Source: Warburgia ugandensis (Eukaryota > Streptophyta > Magnoliopsida > Canellales > Canellaceae). From it: a stretch of 64,000 nt of DNA. A program made the position numbers and the translations under genes. Every line of letters starts with the position of its first letter. The first letter of the stretch is position 1. Positions 11,837 to 25,600 of this stretch are shown in pieces. Location of the stretch: the NCBI GenBank assembly GCA_035236585.1, contig CP141132.1, positions 81,830,880 through 81,894,879 on the forward strand, written 5' to 3'. Under the pieces are notes generated by a model, which worked only from the letters and a program-made list of their open reading frames with translations, did not search any database and was not told where the DNA came from.

Positions 11837-14492
11837 CATGTAGATCACATGTACTGTGTTGATTGGACATGCTACCTAAGTTTTTAGCAAGAAGCTATAG
11901 ATTCAAGAGTTGTAAATGATGGGAATTTGGCGGTAGCTTTCTATATCTGTCTCTCTTCTGGACGCAACATGCACGTGAATCCGCAACCATCGCAATTAGG
12001 AAGTTACTAGGAAAGTTCTCCTCCTGTCCTTACATTATGCATTGTAATGAAACATCAAAAGGCTTTATAAAGGGCTGTGTAGAGAAAAGCCAAGGAAATA
12101 CAATCAAACTACTAGCAGAGCCAAAATTTTGATAATTCAAAATACACGTGAGACTTGTTTTATTTGTTTCTATTGATTTTTTATTTTTGACTTCACGGCT
12201 AAAAACCAGTTTGTTTTTATTAATTTTTTTCAGTTCACAAGAGAAAATCAAAGTACAAGTTAGAGCCAAAAATTTGATGATCCAAAATATTTGTGCTTAT
12301 TTGGGAATTTATTTTATTTATTTTTATTAATATTTTTACATTTTATAGCAAAAAACCAGTTTGTTTGTTTGCTTTATTTTTATTTATTATTATTATTTTA
12401 TTTCTAGGCAGAAATGAAAACTAATTCTAGCTTTTTGTTGTAAAAAGAAAAAAATCAACAAAAACAAATAAAACAAGTTTCCCAAACATGCACTTTTCGG
12501 TCTAACTTCAAGAGTCAAAATTCACAAAGTGAGAAGCCAAAATACAAAAACACTCCCCACAAATTATTAAGCATACTTTGAAAGCTTAAGTTACTTGCCT
12601 CACTCAATATTGTCTATTGAGTTACGATTTGTCTCATCACTAATTAGCTATCTTTGTAGTAAATAATATAAAACACACACAGATGTATGTATATGTATGT
12701 GTATATGTATATTTATATATCATCCAAACTAAGCTTCTGGGATTAATTCTGTGACTCTCTCTCTCTCTCTAAGCCTCAGCTTCGGATGATATGACTCATT
12801 GATCTACCTTGCTCACTCTTACTTAGGCCATCTACAAAAGATTATGTTCAATTGAGAAGTTTTTGAATCATGATCATTGAACTTTCAACTCTCAAGTTTG
12901 ACGAAGGCGCCTATGGATTTCACAGTCACCTTCATCTGAAACGGGTCTCCAACTTATCAAGAGGCACCAGTGTGGCGCTTGGAGCAATCTACCTTTCGTC
13001 AACAAGCATCTACAAATCAGAGGCTTAGAATAAGTCATTTGAACAGGTGGGTTCCACTTGTATTTCCTACTATACACTTGTCATATGATATTCTTAGTAA
13101 TGAACTGATTTTGTAGTTGTCAGCCGGCAGCCAACCACTATAGGCCAACTCTTTCTCTGATTCGAGTTACTTGACTCATCAAGTACAAATTATTTGACAG
13201 TTAACGAATGCTAAACTGAGAGAGGAAATGTCCAGGCTTTTGCATGAGAGGCCCCACGTTCTAATGATCCGATCCGTTCATCTGATTGTCCATGCTTTTT
13301 ATATCTTGTGAAACGGAAAAATCAGGGGAATTTCACATTCTATCCCAGGAGTTCAATTCAGAATATTGTTTACATAGTATTTCTAATCTATCTATGCTCT
13401 AAAATCTAGACAAACATAGAAATCAAATGAGTAGGTCAAATCATCAAAGATAGGGCCTCAGTTTCATGTTTGATTCGTGGCGTTAAGGGTGCTTGACAAG
13501 AGATATATGACTCGAGATGAGATCTGACTTGAGCTGGATTGATTGGCATGAGATGAAGTAAGATGATGAACATGATATAGTTTGTCTCCATCTCAAGCAC
13601 TTAGGACTGAATTTTGGGATTAGAAGAAATGACTCTCTTTTACATTAAGAATGAGATTAGATGGCTTGGGATGGAAGGAACAAGCAAATCACTAATAGTG
13701 ACCTGAGATGAGAATGAGATTTCTCATCTCATCTCAAGCACCACTGAGTGAGATGAAGAGATATTTCTTCATCTCATCTCATCTCATCTCGTATCAACTC
13801 TTATCAACTCAATTCAATTCAATTCAATTCAATTCAAGCACCATTAGCGCTGAGTTAGGATGAGAAGATTTTTAAAGTACTACCAACAACAAGAGGAGAG
13901 CGCCCCGCGTGGTTTATACACGGTAGAAGGTGCATAATTAGGGAAGTACTTTGATCCACCAAACGTTTCCTCCATAAACTGATGGTTTTTCGCACGACCG
14001 AATGGTAGGTGTGTGTGTGTCCGCGAGAGAGGTCGCGGAGATGAATAGCAGATCAATTTATTTAGGGCAGAAGAAACGTATAGGTTTAAAAACGTTTCTC
14101 CATTAATATGGAAGAGAGAGAGAGAGAGAGTTGAAGGGTATCTCCCGAACTGGAAACCTAATTTCTGTGGCATTTGCAGAGTTCGTATTCTCCGTGATTG
14201 AACTCAATTTCAACTGATCCCATACAATTTTCAGCAAATTATTCCATGAAGTTTGATGCATTTTTCTCTACATTTTGCCCTCGAAGAGGATCGGTCGACC
14301 GAAACAAGTTCTGATCGATTCCCGTGCCAATTCTATGAACATCGATCTAGTTCATATATAATCTGAATTTGCAGCGCGTAAGGAGCATGAGATAGTTCAA
14401 TTTGGATGTTGATCTCGATTTTTCTCCAATTTTGGAGGTTTTCGAGATGATTCTTATGGATTGAGAGGGTTATACTTTCGATATTTGCGGAG
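11837..14492. other. Intergenic spacer with simple repeats, 5' of the PX gene
   Basis: It holds a diverged direct repeat of about 100 bp (12118-12213 and 12263-12366, both starting gagccaaaa and ending accagtttgttt), a (CT)n run at about 12755-12770, (ATCTC)n at about 13768-13790, (CAATT)n at about 13809-13836 and a (GA)n run at about 14113-14130. The last few hundred bases are the likely promoter and leader of the PX gene. No gene-like frame was recognised. Confidence 0.5.
13766..13838. repeat. Pentanucleotide microsatellites (ATCTC)n and (CAATT)n
   Basis: Two pentameric arrays lie side by side: catctcatctcatctcatctc, then after a short gap caattcaattcaattcaatt. Confidence 0.85.
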
Positions 14493-16638
14493 ATGAGTTC
14501 GGGGAGGCAGAGTGTCAAGGACTTGATTGAGGAAGCGAAGAAGCGGATCGTGCTGCTGTTTGTATGCGTTATCGGATTATCGTATCTCATGTCCCGTAAG
14601 TGTTTTTGCAGTTTGAATGTTAGTACTAACGAATTGAATGTGAGGTAGGTTTTGATTCTGGTCGAATGAGGAATTGTTGTTTGTAGTTGTACTTCGTTCG
14701 CGATGGACCATCACTGGACTGTTGAATCTCATTTTTGAGTATTTCTTATCTGTTTGAAGTTTTTACTTTTTATGAGTTGAATTCGCTGAGCTTGATTGTG
14801 ATCTGTTTAATTTTGTAATAGAATTTGGTTTCGTGCTTTAGTTGTGGGATTTTGGCTTGAATTATGTTACTTCTTTTGATTTATATCTTTGATTGCAATG
14901 CTATGCACTGTAGTCCTTGATGGGTATGTATATAGCCAAGTATCGGGGCAAAACTAAACTACGACGTTGGTATGAGGTTGATTTGTTATTAGCTGCTGTC
15001 TGACCCTCACTAAGTAGTTTTTCGGGCTGGCTGAGAAATGCCTTCTATTGAGGTCCATAAAATGTTGGAAAACTTTCAGAGCATTTCAGTACTTGTTGTT
15101 TCAAGCACCCAATTGAATCCACAATTTCTATTTGTCCAGTGCTGCTTCCATTCCAACATCTATTGAAGACTGTAGACAGCGTCTGGTTTGATGTCTGCAG
15201 CTGCCAGCAAAGTTACTAAAGACATATTGCATTAAATATTTAAAAAATGTGGCCAGAGATCCCAGTTGTTTTTTACTGGGTAAGAAATTGATAGATTTTT
15301 CCTTGTGCTGGATGGGTAGGTATAAATTCTTAAATAAGCTACAATTTTTTAAATGTAAAGAATGATGAATAAAGTAGTGCCACAGAATGCTGGAGCAAGA
15401 CACGGTTGAAAGTCAGAATGCACTACAAGGAGTTCCTTTACTAGGTCAGGTCTAACGGAAGAACTCTGCCACCAGTCTATAGAGGAATTGTTGAGTAGTA
15501 TGATAGTATGCAAGAAGGAGAAGATGCAATATCTTACCCAAAGGAAAAAACAAAAAGCAATAAATAAGGAAAAAAAAAATAAAAAATGAAAGAAGCATAT
15601 CTTACTCAAAGAAAGGAAGGATATATACACCAACCTTTTTTTTTGTTGCTGAATGTTGAACATGCACCCATGATCAACCTCTGACCTAGATTGCCCAGGA
15701 GAGAGGCTCCTCATGGTGCCACACTAGAAGGCTTTTGCTCAGCATTACACTGTGTTAGAGGGGATAATTTTCAACTTGACATTGGCAGAGTGAAATGCAA
15801 AAGGGTGTATTTGACTCTTCCACTCAAAAGACATGAAAGGGCGGAGTTTAGAACTTCATTTTCCATTATTTCTGATTAAGAAACTAGCGAACTGTTTGGT
15901 ACTTTGAACTTGAAGAACATGACGGGGTTAATTTATTTGGTACATTTGAAGAAATTAGAAGATAGGTCTTAAACTAATGTAGAGGGGCGTAACCTGAATG
16001 GTGTATGGTGCAGTCTCACAAACTTGTTGGGAATTCATCTGTTGGAGCTTCTATAAGTTTGTGGAAACTATGATAGGGTTAATTTATTACATCTCTTGGT
16101 GCTACTTATCCATGTCAATTCTAAAAGGACATGAGAAAAAAGATACTTGTTTTGGTCACTTGATGGCATAAAATCAGTTTCAAGCTTTCAAAAGAAAATG
16201 ATTTCCGGAAGAACAGATTTGAAAGCAAAGTGATTCACTCTTGTTGGATGGGGACAAGGAATCATAGGGAGAAAATAGTACTTTTCCGAAGGCAGCTTTG
16301 TAGATGATTACTGGCAAGAGGCCCTTTGTTCAGTGCATCATGTGGTATAGACATAACAGTGAGCTGAACCGCTGATGGATAAGGGGGAGACAAATGTAAT
16401 TTTTGGGTACTTCATGACCCTTTTAGGAGAGGAAATGGAGGAGAATGTACATAACTTCTGAGGTTCGCATGTTGCTATGTATGGAGGTGTTGTTGTGGGT
16501 ATAGGCAAAGAGAGCTCCGATGGTATTGTAGGATAGCACAAGAGTGCCTTATTGGATCCAAGAATCTGGGTGTGGGTAATGACCTTAAGCAACAACTTGT
16601 TATTTGTTGGTATTATACTTGATTTGATGTTTAGATGT

Positions 16639-16687
<49 letters not shown>

Positions 16688-19600
16688 AGACCTTATCCCA
16701 ATTAGGGGTTAGCCACATGAATCTTATTCTTCCATTCCTCTGTATTAAGTACTATGGCTTCATTTAGTCCCAAAGTTTTTAAATCTCTCCCCACCACTTC
16801 TAACTATGTTCTTTTGGGCCTTCCTCTTGCCCTTTTAAAACCTTCTACTTGCATTGCCTCACTCCTTCTAACCGGTGCCATTTCCGGTCTCCTCTGGACA
16901 TTTTCAAACCATCTAAGTTTAATCTCCCTCATCTTGTTATCTATTGGCGCTACCCCTAGATTTCCTCTAATATTTTCATTCCTAATTCTATCCTTTCTTG
17001 TCTTATCACTCATTCATCTCAACATCCTCATTTCTGTGACGCTCATCCTATGAGCATGATGTTCCTTAACTGCCCAACACTCTGATCCATAGAGCATGGC
17101 CGGCCTCATGGCCATCCTATAGAATTTTCCTTTTAGTTTGAGCGGCACCCGTCAATCACAAAAAACTCCAGATGCACATATCTATTTGTTCCAACCCGCT
17201 TGGATTCTCTGGATAACCTCCCTCTTAGTCTCTCCACTCTCATGAATCATTGATCGTAAGTACCGAAGCGGTCTTTTACAGGGACTTCTTGGTTATCAAT
17301 CTTGACTGGTGTTCCACTCCTACTCTCCTTGCTAAAATTGCATTCCATATATTTTGTCTTAATTCTGTTGATTTTAAATCCTTTAGATTTTAATGTTTCT
17401 CTCCATAACTCTAGCTTTGTGTTTACACCCTCCATTGTCTCATTAATTAAGACTATATCATCTGCAAATAGCATGCATCATGGAATCTCCTCGTGCAGAT
17501 GTTTTGTTAACTCATCCATAACCAACGTAAAAAGGTATGGACTCAATGCCGATCCTTGGTTTAATCCTATAGTGACAAGAAAATCACCGGTCTCACCACT
17601 AGCGGTCTTAACATTTGTCACTGCTCCCTTATACATATATTTAATTATGTCTATATACCCTAGCAAAACCCCTTTCACGCCCAACATCCTCCATATTAAC
17701 TCTTTAGGGACTCTATCATAAGTTTTCTCTAAGTCGATAAAGACCATGTGGAGGTCTTTTCTTCTCTCCTTATATTTCTCTTCCAATTGTCTTAGTAAGA
17801 AAATAGCTTCCACGGTAGACCTCCTAGGCATGAAACCAAACTGATTTTTCGATACACTTGTCTCATGCCGAAGCCTTTTCTTAATCACTCTTTCAAAAAT
17901 TTTCATAGTGTAGCTCATAAGTTTGATCTCTCGATAATTAATGTAGCTCTGTATGTCTCCTTTATTCTTGTAAATTGGTACAATAAAGCTTTTCCTCCAC
18001 TCATCAGGCATTTTCTTTGATTTTATAATCTTGTTAAACAACTTGGTCAACCAAACTACCCCAATATCTCCCATATGCTTTCAAACCTCTATTGGTATAC
18101 CATTGGGCCCCATGGCCTTTCCTGATTTCATCTTTTTCAAGGCCTCTTTCACTTTAGGTATTCTAATCCAACGTTCATATCTATAATATCCAATGTTATT
18201 TAGGTTTATAGTATTTTCAATCCCTATATTCTCAGAGTCATTGTCATTTAACAATTTTTGAAGGTATATTTCCCACCTTTGTTTGATCTCATCATCTTTG
18301 ACTAATACCCTTTGATCATCGCTTCTAATGAACCTAACATGCTCTAAGTCCTTACCCTTCTGTTCTCTTACTTTTGCAAGTTTAAACACATCTTTCTCAC
18401 CTTCTCTTGTTCCTAGTCTACTATAGAACTCATCATATGCTTTAAGTTTAGCCTCACTTACTATTCTCTTAGCAACGTTTTTAGCATTCTTATATTGTGC
18501 ATAGTTTTCATTATTTCTAATCTTCTGTCATGCTTTAAAATGCACTCATTTTTCTTTAATAGCTTTTTGCACTGTTTCATTCCACCACCATGTTTCCTTT
18601 GTTAATAACCTTTTACCTTTAGATACTCCTAAGACATCCTTTGCCACTTTCTTAATGGACTCAGTCATATTAGTCCACATGGTATTTACTTCTGTTTCAT
18701 AGTTCCAATTTCCTTCTACCATCAACTTATTTTTGAAGGAGGTTATTTTCTCTCCTTTTAAGTTCCACCACTTAGTTTTTGGATGCGTATTAAGTTCAGA
18801 TCTTTTACTCCATCTTTTGATATGAATATTCATAACCATTAACCTATGTTGTGAGGTTAAACTCTCATCGGATATCACCTTACAATCCTTACATATAGAT
18901 CGTTCATTATTCCTAAGTAGAAAAAAGTCTATTTGGCTTTTATGAAGTCCACTTTTAAAGGTTATTAAGTGTTTATCCTTCTTCTTAAAGAGTGTACTTG
19001 CAATGGCTAGGTTATATGACAAAGCAAAAGCGAGGATAGTTTCTCCTATCTCATTTTGTTCACTTATACCATACCCTCCGTGTATTTTATCATATCCTTC
19101 CTTTTCTTTTCCTACATGGCCATTTAAGTCTGCTCTTATAAATATCCCCTCAGTGTTGGGAGTTTCTTGCATAAATCTCTTAATATCTTCCAAAAACTGT
19201 CTCTTGATTATATCTTCTAACCCTACTTATGGTGCGTATGCACTTATAATATTTATGATCTGCTCTCTTAGAACAAGTTTTATTATTATAATTCTATCAC
19301 TAATTCTTTAAACGTCTACAACTTTATCCTTTAATTCTTTATCTACTATTATTCTTGTGTCATTTCTATTATTATCCTTTCCTACATACCATAATTTATA
19401 CCTATTGATTTCTTTAGCTTTAGCCCCTTTCCACTTGGTTTCCTGGATACAAGCGATGTTAACTTTCCTACGTTTCATCGTGTGTACTAACTCCAAATTC
19501 TTACTTGTCAATGCCCCTATATTCCAAGTGGCAATACGAATCTTATGCTCTGGAGATATTCTATTTACCAGCGCCTTTCTTGATCTCCATGGCATGAACC

Positions 19601-22600
19601 CATGTCTACTTTTCACTACACTTGGGTTCTGATGCAGCGCGTCGCTTCCGAGGGGACGTTCTAGCAGCCCATGCCCATTTTTCACAACACCCGGGATCTG
19701 ATTCAGCGTGTCGCTTATGGGGAACGCCCTAGCTGAAGGGAATGTTAGTTTTCGATTTATGTCATATTAGGGTTGCCATAGTTTTAAGAAGCTAGAAATG
19801 ATTTTCATTTCTTCCTTGAGCAGGAAAGAAATAACAAAATCATCTTCAGCTTCTCCTTTGCCGACTGGCACTTGATGCAAGGGTTGCCATATTTTAAGAA
19901 GCTGGAGATGATTTTCATTTCTTCCTTGCAAACTAATATACAAATGCATATTCATTTGCAAAAGGAAATAAATAACAAAATTATCTTCAACTTCTCCCTT
20001 GCCAGCTGGCACTTAACGCAAGACCCTCCTCCTTTTTCATCCGGGCTTGGGACTGGCATTGGCGGAGTTATGTTTAGATGTATGATGTCCTTAATTTTCT
20101 CTTTGCAAATATGTGTATGTGTACCATTATGTAGGTCTTTTGCTTTTTAAGTTTCGAACATAATCTGGTATCTGCAGACGATGTTTGTAGGAAGATACTT
20201 GTATTTATCTGCTTAAGCCTGTGTTTAGCTTTTGAACCTTCTAATATTAAATTGAGGCTTGTTGTTTCTGTGCTTTTCTCAGTGACAAGCTCCTCAGTAT
20301 GGGTCAACTTGCCAGCTGCTGCCTCCTTAATTATTCTTCTCCGCTACTTCTCACTCGACCTTGACATGAGAAGAAGAAGTGCAGCAAACACAAAACCGAC
20401 ACTGGCCGGTAGTCTTTTTCAAAAGACACCACTAGAAGGTACCAAGGATGCTCCTGATGGGTCAGAGTGGAAAAGAAAGGTGAACTCCCCTGTCATTGAG
20501 GCCGCAATCAATCAGTTCACCAGACATCTGGTTTCTGAGTGGGTGACTGATCTCTGGTATTCCCGTTTAACTCCGGATAAGGATGGTCCTGAGGAACTTG
20601 TGCAGATAATGAATGGTGTCCTTGGGGAAGTTTCAGTTCGTGTGAGAGATATAAACCTGATCGATCTCCTCACTAGGTTTCATATTAAAGCTTTATGTAG
20701 CTATGCTTCTCTGTGCTCTTTGTTGCATTTTCTCCAAACATGTATTTGAAAAAGTTATTCATTTATCTCTGTTGATGCAGGGATGTCGTCAGTCTTATTT
20801 GCAACAACTTGGAGCTTTATCGTACAGCTCAAGCCAAGATCGGAAAGCATGAGGTTGGGAAACTACCTTTGGATTACTGGAATGCGAAGTTGAAGCTTGC
20901 TATGGCCTCTGAGAACAAGTTGCATCCGGCTCTGTTTTCTCCTGAAATGGAGCACAAGGTTTGACTCCTGATACTCTTGTTTATTTTGCATAATTTGGTC
21001 AGCCAGCAAAATATCCTTTCATGAAGGGGTTCTTTGAGGCTTTAAGGTTTAAGCAGCTCTGCTGTTGTTTATTGTGCTGCATTCATTTTATGTCTTCCCA
21101 GGTTTTGCAGCATCTGATGGGGGGGCTCATATCTCTTGTTTTCAAGCCGGAGGACCTGCAGTGTTCCTTTTTCCGTTATACAGTCAGAGAACTTCTTGCT
21201 TGTGCAGTGATACGGCCTGTCTTGAATTTAGCTAATCCCAGGTGCTTATGCTTTTCCTATTATTACTACCTGCCTCTTTATTTCGTTTTCTCTGATTCCG
21301 TTACTTATAGTTTCAATTTTGTGCCAGGTTTATTAATGAGAGGATTGAATCTTTGGTTCTTTCTTTAACTAAAAAGACTGATAAAGGTGCTACTCCCTCT
21401 GCACAAGATGTGAAGCAGACCAAGCCGAATGCATCTTCGAAGACTTCATCTGATCATTTTTCGGTGTTTCTGGATCGGTCTAACAATGGAGTTGAATTGG
21501 TCCAGTTGAAGCGTGATCAGTCTGGAACTGGTTCCGATGAAGCTGTGAAAAGAACTACTAATGGAGTATTTCAAGTGAAGAATTCGGGGCACTCAGCTTC
21601 TGGTTTATCGAGCAGTAATCATGCAACTACCATTGATATGAGTGACAAACCAAACCCAGCCATATTGAATGTTTCACCTGGGGATGCTCAATCATCTGAC
21701 GCAAGGAATTTGTTACCTTCGGGTGGAAAAAGTGTTATGGCAAAACAATCTAATGGAGAGTGGGGACAGATGTTAGATATAATTTCCAGAAGAAAAACCC
21801 AAGCCCTTGCTCCGGAGCATTTTGAAAATATGTGGACGAAAGGTCGTAACTACAAAAAGAAGGATGTTGCAAATCAGTCAAAGCAAGTTGTACAAAGTTC
21901 CTCAACAGGAATCTGCGATACTTCTGGTCATTCGAGAGTGTCATCTAACGATGAGATACAGGAAGGAAAAGTCAAAGCTGGTAAAAACGTTGTTTATTCT
22001 CAACACAATGATCGATGCATTGTGGAAAATTCATGTGCCAGTATTGACAGGAATAGCTCAGCCCAAGCATTAATGATGTCATATCAAGAAAAAGACGAGC
22101 ATGATCCCATGCATTTAGAGGAGGTTGAGCCTGAGAGCAGCAGCTCTTATGCAACTGAAGATGATGACAGCAGCAATGCCACAGGTCTTTATTCTCCTGG
22201 AACCAAAGTTTGGGATAGTAAAAATAATAGAAAGGCTGTAGTCTCGCGCATTCGCCATCCCCTTGAAGGTTCTGAAGGCCATTTGACAAGAAAGAGTGGT
22301 AAAGGTAATGTTCGCTATTCGAGATTATCTAAATCACAGTCAGGAAGGAAAAGATCTAGGTCAAGCAGTCAGAAGGTGTCTGTCTGGCAGGAAGTTGAGA
22401 GAACGTCTTTCCTGTTGGGTGATGGCCAGGATTTACTAAATGTATCAAAAGGTGATGCAAAAGCAGAGGAATCTAGTGATGATTCTGAGTTGGAAAACTG
22501 GGGTAGAGTTCGTAGTGGTGCAGCTGCTTCGTCATCTACACAGTCTTTCCCTGTATATGGTGCCCGTAATTCATCTGTGGTGTCTTCTGAAGACTTTGTC

Positions 22601-25600
22601 TTGCGAGATTCCTTCCTAAAGACGAGAAGCGAGGTAGTTTAGTAGAGCTTTCAGATTTTGTTAACTATTGGATGTCATGTGGCATAGGCATACTGATATA
22701 TGTGAAGGATATAAGCTCATTTCCTGTTACAGGTATTGGGTGCCAATATTGTGAAGAGTGGTTCAAGAACATTTGCTGTGTATTCCATCTCTGTGACTGA
22801 TGGAGATAATAATAATTGGTCTATCAAAAGAAGGTGTACTTTTGCTGCTGTAAAACTTATGTTTGTTACTTATATAATTAGATTGGCATCTCTAGGTTTT
22901 CTGCAGCACATTTCTATTTTCTTGTATCTTATAGGGGTGATTACACTAATATTCTATATTAATTTGTTCTGACTTGCCTTTTTTTGTAATGTTCTTGGTC
23001 TTTACGTATCTTTCTTCTTTCCTTGTGATCTCATTAATGCTTGATGTCTTTATTAGGTTCCGCCATTTTGAGGAGCTACATCACCGTCTTAAAGAATTTC
23101 CTGAGTACAATCTTAGTTTGCCACCAAAACATTTTCTTTCATCAGGTCTCGAGATCTCTGTTGTTCAAGAAAGGTGTAAATTGCTCGACACATATTTGAA
23201 GGTGATTCTTTCAAGCTTTTTTCTTCTTAACTTAAATGTGCTGTGAGTAGGGAAGAGTTAGAATACATCAAAGATAGGTTGATACTTGATATTTATGACC
23301 ATTATTTCTTCTAGTTTGATCTCTCTGTTAGAATTATTGTCATTGCAAATCAATACTAAATCGTGTTTAAAATTGTAACAACATTTCAAGGTAATTGTTA
23401 TATCATTGATCCATTCATAATAATACTGCTGCCGAACTAGAAGAATTAAGATGCACCAATGATGAGTTTTTAGCTATACTAAACACAAATTGTAACCAGA
23501 ATTCCTTCTATCATGATCTTTCTGTTGGGATTATTTGTCTTTTAAATTCTATGATCAGACATAGTTAACATAAAATGTTCCCTTTTCTTTTCAGATAAAA
23601 GTCATCAGAGAAGATAACATCAATTACTAGTTGCTCATGTGCTCAGAAGAATACAAATTTATTTGAAAGAGACCTAAGTTTGGTTTAATTAAAATGTCAA
23701 AACCTAAGTTTGGTTCAGATGGCTTCATTTGGTTGTAAGGTCGGATGAACTCATCACAGGGAATTGCTGTCACTATGAACTAATTTTCTATGAAGAATAA
23801 TTCTTTTCTCACTATATCAGAAATGTTTTTGATTTCTTCACAGCATCAGTGTATAGTATGGTTCTTTCTTTACGCCTATTATACAATCTTGCGATGACGT
23901 TTTCTCAGTCTCTAATTTACTCTTTACTGTCTTCTTGGTCTCCAGAAGCTACTTCAACTTCCAACAGTATCGGGATCTATAGAAGTTTGGGATTTCCTTA
24001 GTGTTGATTCCCAGGTTTGATAGTTTTGCTATTTGTATTGATCATTGTTGTCGATTGGCATATACATTTTTATGGGATTAACTGTTGAAGTTTGTTTGTA
24101 TTGCAGACTTATATGTTCTCAAATTCCCTCTCCATCCTCGAAACATTATCAGGTTGGTTGGGGTATTTTAGGCAGAATTCTGAATGCTTTTCTTTTTGTA
24201 TGCTCTTCCTTATGTTCTTGTTCTTGTTTCACTAAGTTATATCCTTGGTTTTGCCTATGATTTTTATTTGAAGTTGATTTAGATGACAAGGGTGCAAGGC
24301 TTCAAACCTCAGTGGAGGCTACAGACAATCACTTATTCCCAAGGGAAGAGCTCACCAAAAGTAAGGAATCTGTCTTGGAGAAGAAGCAGATCCATGCACC
24401 AGATAGTTCAACATTGCAAACAAGAAACATCGAGCATTTTTCAGCAAAAATTCCTGAGAAAGAATTTGTAAGCCTGTCAGAAGATCATTCGGGTAGTGAT
24501 TCAGATGATAGGCTGCGAAAGAAAGTTTCTTCATTTAGCACATCCGAAAAAGCTCAAAATATATTAGAAAGAGGGAGTGGTGGTGCACAGGAGGCATCTC
24601 AGTCACTTCTTGAAGCTGCTGCGGACCCAAACCTTCCCACTGAGGTAATTTTATCTTTTGTCATTCCAGCATTGTTAGTCTGCTCTGACATTGTAGTTTA
24701 GAAGATTAATGGTTATCTGCCTAAAATACAGTGGGTGCCTCCAAATCTGAGTTTACCTATATTGGATTTGGTGGATGTCATCTTCCAGCTTCAAGATGGT
24801 GGTTGGATTAGGTATTTGCACGCACACTCATTTGAAGACAGATTTTATATGCTGTCATTGTTGATTCTTAGCATTTCTGTATCAATTACAGTGAAGATTT
24901 TACTCATAAATCCATCAGATTTTTCCTGATAGAGTTTACCATTATAGGCGCCAAGCCTTTTGGGTAGCCAAACAGGTTTTGCAGTTGGGCATGGGTGATG
25001 CCTTTGATGATTGGCTCATTGAGAAAATCCAGCTGCTGAGAAAGGGTTCTGTAATTGCTTCTGGTATCAAACGACTTGAGCAGGTGAGCACCATAACAAA
25101 TTTGATCTAGTATAAGTGGCATAATTTGGAATTGGAAAGATACTTTCTTCCACAATGTTAAGCTCTGGTTTCTGCATTTATTGGGATTTAGTCTGCCATC
25201 AGCTTTAGTTTGCATGTATGCCTTTTCTACCAAGTTCATTGATATAGCCAAAATAAACAAGATATTCATATAGAAATCAAAGATGTGGTACTCTTATGGA
25301 TTTCTGTTGTGAAATATGCGCCGTTCTGCAAGTCTCAGTTTATATTGGATTATCTCTGGTTTAAACTTTACTTCTTCAGTGCTTTCTTGTTTCTTCTTTG
25401 CAATTACTTACTCTAGGATATGCTTGGTACAGTGGTCGGCAATATGGTACTTGGGAGTCATTTAAGACTTCATGTATCATGTCTGAACTTAAATGGGAAT
25501 TCTACTTCGACTTAGTGATTTGTGATGATGGACAGACCTTTTATCTTCAAAAGGAAAGCATTTTCAGTTTTTTTTTTAAAAGTAAAGATATGTACGAGCC

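Larger units (their letters stand above)
16641..20069 (-). mobile_element. RTE-type LINE copy A, nearly full length
   Basis: A non-LTR retrotransposon of about 3.43 kb in antisense orientation inside PX intron 1. A perfect 14-bp duplication (atgtttagatgtat) flanks it at 16627-16640 and 20070-20083. The 3' end is a simple (ATC)n tail, typical of the RTE clade. Reading minus: a 5' leader with two ~110-130-bp monomers (about 19770-20010), an AP-type endonuclease ([28 protein letters not shown]), then a reverse transcriptase with [29 protein letters not shown] and FADDIVL. Nothing LTR-like is present. Confidence 0.95.
14596..20282 (+). other. Intron 1 of the PX gene (5.7 kb) with antisense LINE
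   Basis: Bounded by the donor CCC|GTAAGT and an acceptor ending ctcag. The LINE at 16641-20069 accounts for 60 percent of it. The remaining 5' part, about 2 kb, shows no gene. The intron separates the first membrane segment from the rest of the protein. Confidence 0.85.

Noticed and set aside
16552..16767. Open frames with long poly-Ile or poly-Met runs at about 16338-16767
   Set aside because: They are translations of the (ATC)n tail of LINE copy A, not genes.
17302..17721. Plus-strand open frames inside LINEs (17302, 19003, 28217, 29918, 51350)
   Set aside because: They are antisense shadows of the minus-strand endonuclease and reverse transcriptase frames and recur at the same relative places in each copy.
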